Positions 34,669 to 46,068 of a stretch of DNA of 64,000 nucleotides are shown here, in pieces. Numbering within the stretch: the stretch's first letter is position 1; each line of letters opens with the position of its first letter. The notes below the pieces were generated by a model. The model searched no databases and had not been told where the DNA came from. It saw nothing but the letters and a program-made list of their open reading frames with translations. The DNA is from Archegozetes longisetosus (taxonomy: Eukaryota > Arthropoda > Arachnida > Sarcoptiformes > Trhypochthoniidae): the NCBI GenBank assembly GCA_018873245.2, contig JAEMBT020000008.1:3520001-3584000 (forward strand), read 5' to 3'. The position numbers and the translations under genes were made by a program.

Positions 34669-34857
34669 ATTTATTATTATTCCAACTTAAGGACGGAAAA
34701 AATAAAGTGACATCTAATGCACTAAACCTCAAACAAATACTATACTAACTTTTGAAACTTTAGTTCTGTTCTACTAAAACTTTGGTTCTGTTTTATGCTC
34801 TAGGCATTAGATGTCACTCTATTTTTTCCGTCCTTAAGTTGGAATAATAATATTAAT
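34669..34857. repeat. Inverted-repeat element (MITE-like), arms about 52-55 bp
   Basis: The left arm 34669-34720 (AACTTAAGGACGGAAAAAAT then GTGACATCTAATGC) and right arm 34803-34857 are near-perfect complements around an 82-bp spacer. It lies about 490 bp upstream of the TUT4/7 start codon and has no coding sequence. Confidence 0.75.
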
Positions 34858-35344
34858 AAACAGAGCCTATCATATAAGATATGAGTTTCATCATTTTCAT
34901 TGTTTAGTCCTTTAATGGGAAAAAATTTGGTCGCGCGTCCTTAGGTGATAGTCACTGTAAGGATCAACTTTATAGTAGAGATTTGTACGGTATATTGACT
35001 ATATGTCAAAATATATGAGCTCTAGTACTTTTATTAAGCTAACTTTCATATGTACTTAAGTGCCTTTTGCGAACAATATGAAAATTTGGTAGAGAAACAT
35101 GGGCTAAAGTGATATCATTTTAGAAACAACTTAACTACAAGTTGGAGTTAGACATGTTTCACAGTAAAGTTATAGATTGTCCAACGAAGAGATAAGGTAT
35201 TAAAAATGATCTTAGCCTAAATTTAGTCAAAACAAGGGGTGGTAATCAAAATATAAAAACAACTACTAATATTAAATTAGGTGCTAATAAATTAGATCAA
35301 AATCTTTATTAATAGATGGAAAGATGAAGTGAAATATAATAAGA
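34858..35344 (+). other. Presumed 5' region of the TUT4/7 gene
   Basis: AT-rich sequence with no other gene. The ATG at 35345 is the first in a frame that stays open for 2.4 kb. No convincing TATA box was seen. Confidence 0.35.
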
Positions 35345-38300
35345 ATGGCTTCTAACCACAACTACAATAAAGGTAGGAGTCATAGGAAGCATAATAATAG
35401 GGGATATAATAATAGAAGAGACCAGGAGACACTCGATAGACATTTTAATGAGTCTCTACCGCCAACAATACCGCCAACAAATATGGTGCCGAATATGGGG
35501 ACAAATGATTGTAATTGTGATCCAGAATTTGTGTCATTCTGCAAAATGCACTGCGTGTCTCATCTGGAATGTGGACAATCGAGAAAACTGAAATGTCATC
35601 TTTGCTCGGTTGTCGCTGACGTCAAATCAATTCAATCGCATTTATCTAGTGATAAGCATCGCGACAAACATCAACGACTAATGGAGTATTTATTCCTCAT
35701 GAGTATTCCTTATCCATCAGAATCACATTGCAATAAGTTATCTGATCTTTTGAACGCTAATTTCGATCGAATCGCTATCAACTCATTTAATTTCATCAGA
35801 AGAGAAGAAGTTGTCGATAAAATCAATGTATTGTTGAGGAGAAATGGTTTGAATCAGTTTATGGTCCGATTGTACGGCTCTTCTATCAATGGATTTGGTC
35901 TAAAGAATAGCGATATTAATATGGATTTAGTTATGAGTCCATCGGAAGCTAAAGATCAAAATCTTGAACCTCAACAGCAGTATGAATTAGTAGCTATCAC
36001 ATTGTCAAAAGTTTCTGATACCATTGTCAAGAGTGGAAAGTCTCACGATTTGACTAATGTTAGAAATGATTACAACCTCAAAGTACCAAAAGTCCATTTC
36101 ACTGATTGTAAAAATCGGTTGGAATGCGAGCTCTCGATTACAGCTGAGAAGAATTGGCGTTTGTCTAAATTGCTGAGTCAGTACGCGATGATTGATCCAA
36201 GAGCTCGCATTTTGGGGGTAGCTTTGCGAGAATGGGCGCGAATTTACGGCTTCGATGATCAGGAGAATGGTCTTTGGCCTGCATTCGCGTTTCCGATTCT
36301 GATCATACATTTTCTTCAGCGATGTGTCCCTCCAGTACTTCCGTGTCTTCACGAACTGTTCCCACGAAATAATAGTACAAGTGATGGAACACAAACACAA
36401 ACACAACATCAGAATTCTGTGGCTTCGTCGAGGACGCCATTCGAAGACAATGAAGCGCTTGAGGAAGAGTTTGATCTCAAATTATTAGACTCTTCAAAAT
36501 GGGTTCAACAAAACAACAAAAGCGTTGGTCAGCTATGGCTAGAAATGCTTCATTACTATACGATTGAGTTCGATACAGAGACATTTGTTGTTTCAATACG
36601 TAACACACATTCGCCACAGACACATCGCCAAAAGAATTGGACAACACGTGTGTTAGCCATCGAAGACCCGTGTCGTCCATCGCTGAATCTATCACGTTCT
36701 GTAGGAAGTATGCGATTGTATAATGTGTTTATCAAACAGTTACAAATGACGTACAAATACTTTGCAACTCCGTACATTAATACGATCCCGACCAATAGCT
36801 ATTCAAATATAAGAAACTCAAAACCACTATTCACTGAAAGAGACTTTGATATATTAGTCGATCAAACTGAGTATTACAATAAATTAAACGTTAACGATTT
36901 GATTACACAAATGAACTATGTCTTAATGGAATTGAATGACGATTCCGATAATAAACAAAAGAAAAACAGCGACGACTCCGAGTCTGACGAAGACAACAAA
37001 CTAAAAGAAGACAATTTTCATATAAAAGTCAGAAGACTTCTTAAAACTTTTGGAATTCGAATGGTATTAAGACATGAAATCGAGTCATCAATTCATTACA
37101 TACGTAAAGAACAAATCGTTCATTCATTCCAACTCAATCGAATGCCATTCTTTCAAAGGCCACAAAAATATTGTCGACTTTGTCGCAGATATGGTCATCA
37201 ACAGAGAACATGTCCAGACGAACAACTGCCAGATTTAGTTAGACTACCAGACATTATGGATAGTGAACACAAAGACATTTTGAACGATATCTGTCTGAAA
37301 CTATTCTTCATGTATAGAATGGATGAAAGAGACGAAGAACTCCATAACATTGTGATGACTGATTTAGAAAACTTTATACAGAAAAAAATGCCAAAAGCAA
37401 AACTCGAACTGTTTGGCTCAACTAAGAATGGGTTCGGAGCGAGAAGGTGCGATCTCGATATATGTCTCACATTTGTTAACAATCAGACCGGAGAAGGTTT
37501 AGAATACGCTGAAATCATTGAAAATGTCGGCCAATTGCTTAAATATCATAATTGTGTAAGAAATATAACTCCGATTACGTCAGCAAAAGTACCAATTGTT
37601 AAGTTCTTCTACATTTATAATCAAATGGCCATTGAATGCGATATTAGTTTATATAATATTTTGGCACGTTTCAACACTTTATTACTCAAAACCTATTGTC
37701 AAATCGATGACAGAGTGCAAATACTTGGGTTTATTGTTAAGCATTTTGCTAAAGTAAGTCTTAGTTTAGTGTTAAGTCAATGATTTTTAAATATTTCTAA
37801 TTCTAATAGACCTGCGACATATGTGATGCTTCGAGAGGGAGTCTTTCATCTTATGCCTACATTCTAATGACAATTCACTATTTTCAACAAAAAGGCATTA
37901 TTCCAGTTCTTCAACAGATTGGATTAGATCATAAACAGGATCGCATTGTTGACGGCTGGGATACCTGGTTTTTTGATGATTTGCATAATTTATCCAAATA
38001 TTGGCAACCAAAACAACCGAATCGCGAATCAATTGCAGAACTATTTTTAGGGTTTTTACGATATTACACTGAAGTTTTTAATTTTGACGAAGATGTTGTT
38101 TGTTGTCGACAATTGGCTCCCTTGAAGCGATTGGAGAAGTTGTGGACCGGAAGAAAGATTGCTATTGAAGGTACGGAAAACTTGATTTATTTCTGATCGG
38201 ACTTGAATTGTGATGAAATGTTTGAATTTTCAGATCCATTTTTGTTGTCTCATAATTTGGGTGCGGGCGTTGACAACCAAATGGCAGCTTTCATTAAGAC

Positions 38301-38508
38301 ATCAATAGCTAAAGGAAGAAATATAATTGGATGTCCACCTTATGAGTTGCCTCAAAAATATCGGAATTGGATCGACTACTTCTTTGACAAAAGTTTATTG
38401 ACTCAGGGTTTGCCTCCGACCGGTCGCGGCTGTAGAAACTGTGGCAAAATTGGACACAAACAGAATATGTGTCCAGAAAGAGTTGCAAACAGAAGGAATA
38501 TACGTTAA
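35345..38508 (+). CDS. Terminal uridylyltransferase, TUT4/TUT7 (ZCCHC11/ZCCHC6) family
   Basis: Exons 35345-37753, 37810-38170 and 38234-38508 (introns 56 and 63 nt) encode 1,014 residues in phase. The family adds uridines to the 3' ends of pre-let-7 and of mRNAs with short tails, marking them for decay. Order: Asn/Arg-rich N-terminus, C2H2 finger (C84-x2-C87...H99...H105), a first nucleotidyltransferase core with GSSINGFG at 178 but D190-x-N192 in place of D-x-D, a PAP-associated region, a CCHC knuckle (610-624, CRLCRRYGHQQRTC), and the catalytic core GSTKNGFG (691) with D703-L-D705 and D766. A second PAP-associated region with DASRGSLSSYAY follows, then a C-terminal CCHC knuckle (990-1003). 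The duplicated core with an inactive first half is the TUT4/7 hallmark. Vertebrate proteins are about 1.5 times longer and have an extra knuckle. Confidence 0.92.
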
Positions 38509-41500
38509 GATTAAGTAATTTAAAAATTACTATAGATAAAATTATACAACAAATGATTCTAATTTTAACATGATTTCAACTTTTATGTCGTGTTTAATTT
38601 ATTCATAAGATCACATAAATAAGATTTTACTCAATGTTTTGTTTTCATAAAAATAATTTCAACGAGTTTTCTGATAATTATCATTATTTTTCTTATAAAT
38701 TAATGGCAATTAATTTAAGTTAAAATGAAATATTTTTAATATTTGCGTTTATTTGTTTTAACTGTACAATTAAAGTGAAAGTCCAATAAACTGAAATGTT
38801 ATGTAAGCTTAAACTTAAGATTTGTTAAGACTTATAGTGCTGAAAAAGAGAATTTTGCTTTAACTTTGAAGTCTAGTCAATCAAGAGAGGTTTTCAGAAA
38901 TTTTTGCATCAATACATCGCAAACAGCACATCATTTTTTATATCACATGATTGACGTCTTGAGATTTTGCTCTTTCAATACCATTAGGTTTGCGCTGAAG
39001 TATTCAGTGATGCAAAACCATAAAAAATATTTGTCTATATTTTTCTGTATATAGATTTCAATTGAGTTGAAATAATCGGATTTGTTTTGTAGAAGTGATT
39101 CAGATTTAGTATTTCTTTTTTATTTATGAATCAAATTTGGTTAGTTTACTATTTGTTTAGTTAGAGGCAAAGCGAGTTTTTTGGTTTATAAGTAATGCAA
39201 TTTTTTGTTATAAGCAATGGCTGTAAGCAATGCAATATTTTTCGGCTATAAGTAATACAAGTTTTTTGTTCGCAAGTATAAACACTTAATAATAGCCTAT
39301 ACTGTGGAAAAACACACAAAGACTACTATAATATTACTAACGTATTGTTGATTTTATTCAAAAAAATTCAAATACTTCTTCACGTCACTTTGTCATCTAT
39401 CAAAATACACTCATCCGATCATTTGTTTTAAATAAAGTTATTATTTTCACACTTTTGGTAATAGTTTTCAATGATATTCAAGTTTTCTGCACGAATAGAG
39501 AGATCTATATTACTAAAGACATTATTATAGATGATAAAAACGTTAGAAAACATGAAAGTTTTAGTGTATTGAATGTGAAAATGATTAAATAAGACTTAGA
39601 AGATTGTTTTATTGAATGGTAAATGTGATTAATAAGATCATTAACTACTAATGATAGTATAGTTCAATAGTTTAAAGGGTTTGAAAGCATACAGTCAGAG
39701 TCAATGAAACAAAACGTGATGAAAAAAATGTATGTTTTCAAACAAATATCGCGGTTATTAACTTTGATAATTACATATATTTTATAAATTTTAACTTAAT
39801 TTTAAAATTTATTGATGCATAAAATATAATCGTGTGTCTAGTCTTCATTGTACCGGTCAGTCAGCTATAATTATCAGAAGAGTTTTTAATTATTTTATCC
39901 AAAAAATATCCGGCAATCAGTGATCACATATAAAGATTTAAACTTTTTTAAAATAAAGATAATAATAAGAAGAACATCAATACAAATACTGTACTGGAAG
40001 TGACTGTTCCGTTAGAAAAAATAATCCAAAACTTTACTTGTGACTGAAATAATAGTTGATTTTCTTGTAGGAGAGCATAAGTTCATTCACTTGTTAGGAA
40101 CCGATTTTTGCCTAAATCAAACTTTTTCAGAATTGATTTTTATCTTAAATTAGTCCTTTGTTTAGGTTAATAGCATTTAAGATTAACCTCTTTTCTATCT
40201 ATTATTGCATCAATTTATGCACATAACAGATCTAAAAACCTTTCAATGACTCCTCTCATTCCGATAAATATCTAATCAATCGATTGATAGAAGTGTTGAA
40301 GAGTCCCCTTTCACACAACTGAAAGTGTGCCATTTTATCAGATATCCTATTAAGATAGCTTTGAATAGAGAACTTTCATTTTATTTGATATGAGAAAATA
40401 GTTATATTTGTGAAAGAATTGATTTGCTAATAGAAAGCAAAGCAATATTAAGCAATAGCTTCAATAGAAGTATCTGTCTGCAACCAATGCCAATGTGTGT
40501 GAAAAGAACAAATTCGATTGACTTATAAGTATTTTATGTCGAGTATCTATATAGATATACAGTTAGAGACATTCAAATGATACATAGTTACAAGAAAAGC
40601 ATAGTTGCCATTTCATACTCCTTATAATGCAGATCAATATGAACTTAATTTTGAATTTAGACTCCCTTTCCATCTAAAATGATAAAGAATTGAATTTGAT
40701 GTTTTGTGAATAGTTATGGTCTGATAGATATGTTGAGATAAGAAGGTATGATTTCTGGTAGCTATACATGATTGTTGAAATGACAAAGTATATCTAAGAT
40801 TTCAACAATGATGTATTGCTTCCACAAATACTATTGCCATTCCATTAGGTTATGAAAGGTTTGAAATATAAATATATTTTTATAAATTATTAAGCCCTCA
40901 ATTTTGTCATATTTCACGCTTTAAAGTAGTTTAGAATTGAAGTTAAATTTCTATTTTTATTTACGAGATTAATCAGTAAATAAATGTTAATAACATTTTG
41001 TTACGGTTTTCACGCTATTCATAGAAAAACTTTCAGCTGCTAAGAGAGTGTTAGTTAAGAAGTCTTATAAATAAAGTTTGATATAGTTTTAGGTTTTAAT
41101 AGTTCTAATATTGAGGTTTAATTTAGCATCAAAGTCAAGCTGAGAGAGCAAACGATTAAGTTTAAGGGCATTGAAAGAAGAATAGATAAATATAAAGTTA
41201 GGTACAAATTGATGATGGATAATAATGAATAGATTAATATGAATAGATTAATATCGGGTAAGATAGATTTTTATGATGGATATTAAACAATTTGAATAGA
41301 AACTAATTTGTCTGAGCTAATAGATTATAATTTAGTGGATTTGTAAATGATTACCATACAATCTTATAATCATACAATGATTTTTAGCACTTAATTGTTG
41401 CCCTATTTTTCACACTCGCTTTATTCAATGGCCACAATATCAATTAAACCTAGGCTTAAGATAACTGTTTGCTATTATGTCAGTTTAAGAACGTATAATT

Positions 41501-43300
41501 TAATCTGAGATATTTGTACACTATTTTTAAGATATAGTTTAGTTTAAATGAACAAATTACGAGCAAAAGGTTATTACTACCTGAGAATAAATATGCATCA
41601 AATTCACTTCTAACTACTTTTATATTCTATATAAATCTAACTTTTCAACTTTTCTCCCTTTAGTAAGTTGTTTACTTTTGTGGTCAATTACTATTAAGTG
41701 ATAATCACATATTTTCAAGTATAATTCTTTATTGTTAGTCAAACGCGTTCTCTTCTTAACTTTAATTTGTTTGCCTCCAAATTCTAGAGCAAAGTAAACA
41801 TTATTATCAAATATTTCTTGTTAGCTAAATGTTCAAAAATATTTATTGATTTTCATGTCAATAACATTTAAGGTCTGGAAGAAAAGAAACTTCCGATTTA
41901 TTGTTGTCTAAGTAAACATTGTTAAGAAATACAAACATTAATATTATGGGTAAATGATGTATAATTTCTACACTATTGAGAAGCATTACTTATAATTTTG
42001 AATTGAGAGTGATTAAAGTTAACCAGAAAAACGTTTCACAATTGATGGCAAGTTTGGGTCTGATCGTGAACTTTTATTGTAAATATATCTCACGATAATT
42101 TACAATAGCTGGTTGGTTGGATTGTTAAACAAAATCTCACATCTAACAAATTCAATCCTTATGTGACTTTTGGCTAGAAATCAGTTTTTAAAGGAAAACT
42201 ATTCTAACCGCTATTTAATGCTTTCTTACTATTCAACTCATTATATCTGTATACTTAATCAAACTGCATTAACTTAAGCCTACTAACTGTTATTGAAGCC
42301 AGCTTAAAGTACTTTTCAAAACTTTTCACTAAACACAATTTTCTAATTTACTCAAAAAGTAGTTAATGTTCGAAAAGTTGACTATAAAATCGAGTAATCG
42401 ATTAATAAAAAATCGATTAATAAAAAAAACAAATCAGTCTAAATATAGGAAAAATGGGATGAAGTGCTTATGCACTAAAAGCCACGAAACTACTATTTAA
42501 GTGATTGTAAGGATGAGATAACTTACAAACTCGCAATATTGCATGTTTGTAACAGTCAATCAAATGTGTGAGGCTTTCAATCAATTGAATTTGATTTCAA
42601 TCAAATATAGAGGTTAGGTCTACATTTTCATAGAAGTCAATAATTATAACTTTTAAGCTATAGATATGAGTAAGACTAATAAATGTTTTCTAAATAGATG
42701 AAAAACATCAACTTTTTTCGCTGTATGTTGTTAACCTGCCCTGAAGGGGAGTGCTTTTAGTCTACTATTGGGCCTTTGGTCCGCGTTTGGCGCTATTTAA
42801 TGCAAAAAGAAGTTCAGATTGAGAAGATTGAAGAGAGAGGTTTCATATGAAACAGTATTTGCTTGTAGACTCATATACATGAGTGAGTTTAATGGTTGTG
42901 TTAGATCGGTTGCGATGGTTGTGATGGCAGTCAAGCGTCAATTCCTGCTTTCAGAAATGTGTGCCTGACATACACATAGCTGTCTCTCAGATCTGAACTT
43001 ACTGTAAACTTGCTCGCATCGAAGCATTGCTCTAACAATTTATTGATAATATATTTTTCATGAAACCTCTCTTTGAAAGAAAATCAGATTTTCAACGCTT
43101 TTAAAAACATATTCTTCTTTATGTTTCTCGACGGGGCTATCGCTTCTAAGTTACTTCAATTTGTTTGCCAACTAAGTTCTTAAGAAGTTTTTCTTGTGTT
43201 TCAATGAAAGTTGACAACAGTTTTGTTTAATTTGTAAAAAGTTCAGTTTAAATACCTTTTCATTGAACTATAGTTTAAAAAGGTTTTTTTTCTGAAGAAA
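38509..43300. other. 4.8-kb intergenic region, no gene found
   Basis: No frame longer than about 60 codons and no recognisable protein, TIR or RNA gene. A short degenerate repeat lies at 39182-39265. A less AT-rich patch at about 42720-42800 (CCTGCCCTGAAGGGGAG, GGGCCTTTGGTCC) stands out from its surroundings and could be regulatory or a remnant. The region precedes the membrane-protein gene and is a candidate for cis-regulatory DNA. Confidence 0.4.
39182..39265. repeat. Short degenerate tandem repeat (TATAAGTAATGCAA-like)
   Basis: About three imperfect copies of a unit reading TATAAGTAATGCAATTTTTTG, roughly 25-30 nt each, occur in tandem. Confidence 0.5.
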
Positions 43301-43306
43301 AGCCCG

Positions 43307-43320
43307 ACTATATAAAAGTT
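43307..43320 (+). promoter_or_regulatory. Candidate TATA box for the membrane-protein gene
   Basis: GACTATATAAAAG lies about 490 bp upstream of the start codon. A donor-like CCGTAAGT at about 43585-43592 and an acceptor-like TATGTATAG at about 43679-43687 suggest a small intron in the 5' leader. This is by inspection only. Confidence 0.4.
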
Positions 43321-43800
43321 TGGCCTCTTTTTAATTTGATTTCGTCTAAGTTGTGATTGGGACAGTAGCGTGATTTAAGTTAAAAACAGTTTGATTTTTT
43401 GAAATATTTTCAAAATAGTCACTGTTGAGTAAAATCAATAGTAAAATCATCGAAAAGTTTGTTTCAAACATCTAATAATTGTGTTCACCGGTGAGGGAAG
43501 ATTGTAATCAAATTTTTACTGATTTGTGTATCTTCCAAGGTGCTGACTCTAGATAATTGGCGACATTATGGATATTATAATGATCCGTAAGTATAAAAAA
43601 CTAGCGTTTGTGAGAAGACACCCAAAAATTGGTTCATTTAATGCTTACCGATCCAAGACTTCCTTCACTCGTTCAACTTATGTATAGTTTTACGAAAAAT
43701 GAATCAATTCTAATGAAGTCTTGAAGAGTGACTTAAATTTGCATAAGAGAGAAGAAGAAAAGAGTTTAGATAGAATTGAATTGTGTCTTGAAATGACGAA

Positions 43801-46068
43801 ATGTTGTGCCAGTTTTATTCATTCGCACCAATTGTAATGTGGGTGTTCTGTTCTTTCGTCCCTCCAACTATTTGTTATAATACTGAGAGTTCTAACCAAT
43901 TTAATCATCATATGTATGATAATAGCAGCTATACTACAAATAGTACTAATATTTTCAATTTTACTAACTCTTCCAACTCTACCAACTCCACAGATACTAA
44001 TACAGACTCTGTTGATCATGACCTAAGTGCTAGTTCTGCTCAATTTATATCTTGGATAAAGACTAGTAGTGGTGATTATGCAAATGAAGGGATTAATAGT
44101 AATGTTTATAACAATCGTAATGAGCCAAATAGTGTGAATATAACTAATGATAATGTGAACGAGAACAGAAGAGAAGACGATCTGGGATTGCCTCCAGATA
44201 TAGCTAATGAATATATAGATACAGTGAATCCACCAAAATTCAGGATTCCTATTTCACATGGAGTCCAATACGTATCATCATCAGCTTCACCATTCAATGC
44301 ATACTTGAATCGCGTACATGCCGGCAGTTCAGTGGTATCAACAAAAATGAATTACTCAAAGCCAATAAAGCCAAACGAGTTGAGTCGCAATATAGATCTG
44401 GCGGCTCTGTTGAAAGCAGAGTTGGACGCAAAGAAAGCAGAGTTGGACCAGACAAAGTCATATACACCAGCACCTAATCTGTTTGCACTGCTACCAGGAG
44501 GTATAAAGACTGAGAATCCATTTTTGGAAAGTAATTATAAAACGCCAAATCGTGTGAAAACCAGTACTATGAGACCCCATATAGCATCTGATTATAATAA
44601 AAATAATTATAATCGCGATAATTATAACCACGATAAGGGACAGTTTGTCTACAGTGAAGGCATTCCTTTCCAATTGAGTGGTCCCTCGCATAAGCCAACT
44701 ATAACTATAACAACACCACACAGTATTAGTATTATTTCGTCTATTAGCCCAACAAAATTATCTATTTTGAGGACTAGCACCACAATTAGACCGGCTCAAA
44801 ATAAAGTGAAAATAAAAACTTCTAGCACTACGACCACAACTACAACAATGCCAACTATATCCACAACGACTACAACAATGCCAACTATATCTACATCGAC
44901 AACAATTGCCAATAGTTCCAAGCAAAACAAAAGCAGTGACTGGTCGTTACGGGTAAATAACCAATCAATTGAAGGGTCAAGTAATGAATCAATTGAATCG
45001 AAAAATTTAATTAATAGAGAAAATAGTGATAAGAGAAATCAGTCACACGAGGCTTCAATTACTAGTAATACAGTGACAAATAAGGCAAATGATAATGAAT
45101 ATGAACCTGAAACAAATCCATCAAATAAAACCGAATACAATGACTTCGAGTATACTGACAACTCGGCCCTTAACCCTAACTACACAGTTCCCGATGGCTT
45201 CTCCGACCATCCGGGGGCTACCTATAGACTCACTACAGAAAGACTCGCTTACATCCTCATAGGCTCGTGTTGTGCTCTTTCAATACTATGTCTGATTGTG
45301 GTGGCTATGTCTGTCAGATGTCGTGATATGTGCGACGAGTATCGTTCGTGGAAAAAAGCCGAAAAGGCAGCAATTCGTTGGCAAAGGCATCAGTACAGAC
45401 TCGCTCATCATCAACAAGACCTGTCACGCTATTTTCGCACTTCAGTGGAGGCAAACCAAGAGTCGAACACGAGGACAACAAGTGGTCAAATAGGTTCAGC
45501 TCCAGCGCCTATGTTTGGTCCCACTTGTTGCCATTGTATAAACTGTTCGTCTTCGTGGTTGTTTCGTGATATGAACAAAGGCGGATATTGTTGTCAGAGA
45601 GGGTATTATCATCCGGCGCCACGAGGAAAGTTACCATTCGGTGCTGCTTCGAGTGTCAACACATTTATGCCAAGATATGCCAACAATACTAATAATAACT
45701 TTTGTGATGAGGGAGAAGATACAGACTCTTTGAATGCAAGTGATTTTATAGATAATCATCACATAAATCATCATAATCGACAACAAGCGCACCATTTTGG
45801 TGAGCGACCTGTGTCTCCATCGGCGACTTCGAGACCGGTTCAGGTTTCGCGACACCAGCAGCTGAGAAGAATAGCTCAGCCAAACGGTAACCCGAGTTGG
45901 ATTCATTCATCTGAATTAGTAGATGAATTACATAAAAAGCACTGTAATATAAGCCATATTTCGCGAGATCAAATAGATCCGCAAAATCTTAATTCTAGAG
46001 CTCGTAATCGACAGCATCTGAATGAGAATGTTGTCGTTTGGAATAATAATGACGAAAGACTTATTTAG
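43801..46068 (+). CDS. Type I membrane protein with Ser/Thr/Asn-rich ectodomain, unrecognised
   Basis: A single exon encodes 755 residues. Residues 1-25 (MLCQFYSFAPIVMWVFCSF...) make a good signal peptide, which supports this start. The ectodomain to residue about 480 is low-complexity, rich in Asn, Ser and Thr with many N-x-S/T sites and a Thr-rich stretch (TTTTTTMPTISTTTTTMP) likely to be O-glycosylated. TM helix is at 482-505 (LAYILIGSCCALSILCLIVV). The cytoplasmic part begins CRDMCDEYRSWKKAEKAAI and has a Cys-rich patch (CCHCINCSSSWLF...CC). Conservation is probably concentrated at and just after the TM segment. I do not recognise the family and give no function. A 15-codon upstream frame (43793-43837) overlaps the start. 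Confidence 0.8.
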   Translation: MLCQFYSFAPIVMWVFCSFVPPTICYNTESSNQFNHHMYDNSSYTTNSTNIFNFTNSSNSTNSTDTNTDSVDHDLSASSAQFISWIKTSSGDYANEGINSNVYNNRNEPNSVNITNDNVNENRREDDLGLPPDIANEYIDTVNPPKFRIPISHGVQYVSSSASPFNAYLNRVHAGSSVVSTKMNYSKPIKPNELSRNIDLAALLKAELDAKKAELDQTKSYTPAPNLFALLPGGIKTENPFLESNYKTPNRVKTSTMRPHIASDYNKNNYNRDNYNHDKGQFVYSEGIPFQLSGPSHKPTITITTPHSISIISSISPTKLSILRTSTTIRPAQNKVKIKTSSTTTTTTTMPTISTTTTTMPTISTSTTIANSSKQNKSSDWSLRVNNQSIEGSSNESIESKNLINRENSDKRNQSHEASITSNTVTNKANDNEYEPETNPSNKTEYNDFEYTDNSALNPNYTVPDGFSDHPGATYRLTTERLAYILIGSCCALSILCLIVVAMSVRCRDMCDEYRSWKKAEKAAIRWQRHQYRLAHHQQDLSRYFRTSVEANQESNTRTTSGQIGSAPAPMFGPTCCHCINCSSSWLFRDMNKGGYCCQRGYYHPAPRGKLPFGAASSVNTFMPRYANNTNNNFCDEGEDTDSLNASDFIDNHHINHHNRQQAHHFGERPVSPSATSRPVQVSRHQQLRRIAQPNGNPSWIHSSELVDELHKKHCNISHISRDQIDPQNLNSRARNRQHLNENVVVWNNNDERLI

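Noticed and set aside
38509..43300. Hidden gene in the long spacer
   Set aside because: Read on both strands without finding a frame with sensible codon use, a splice-joined domain or an RNA gene.
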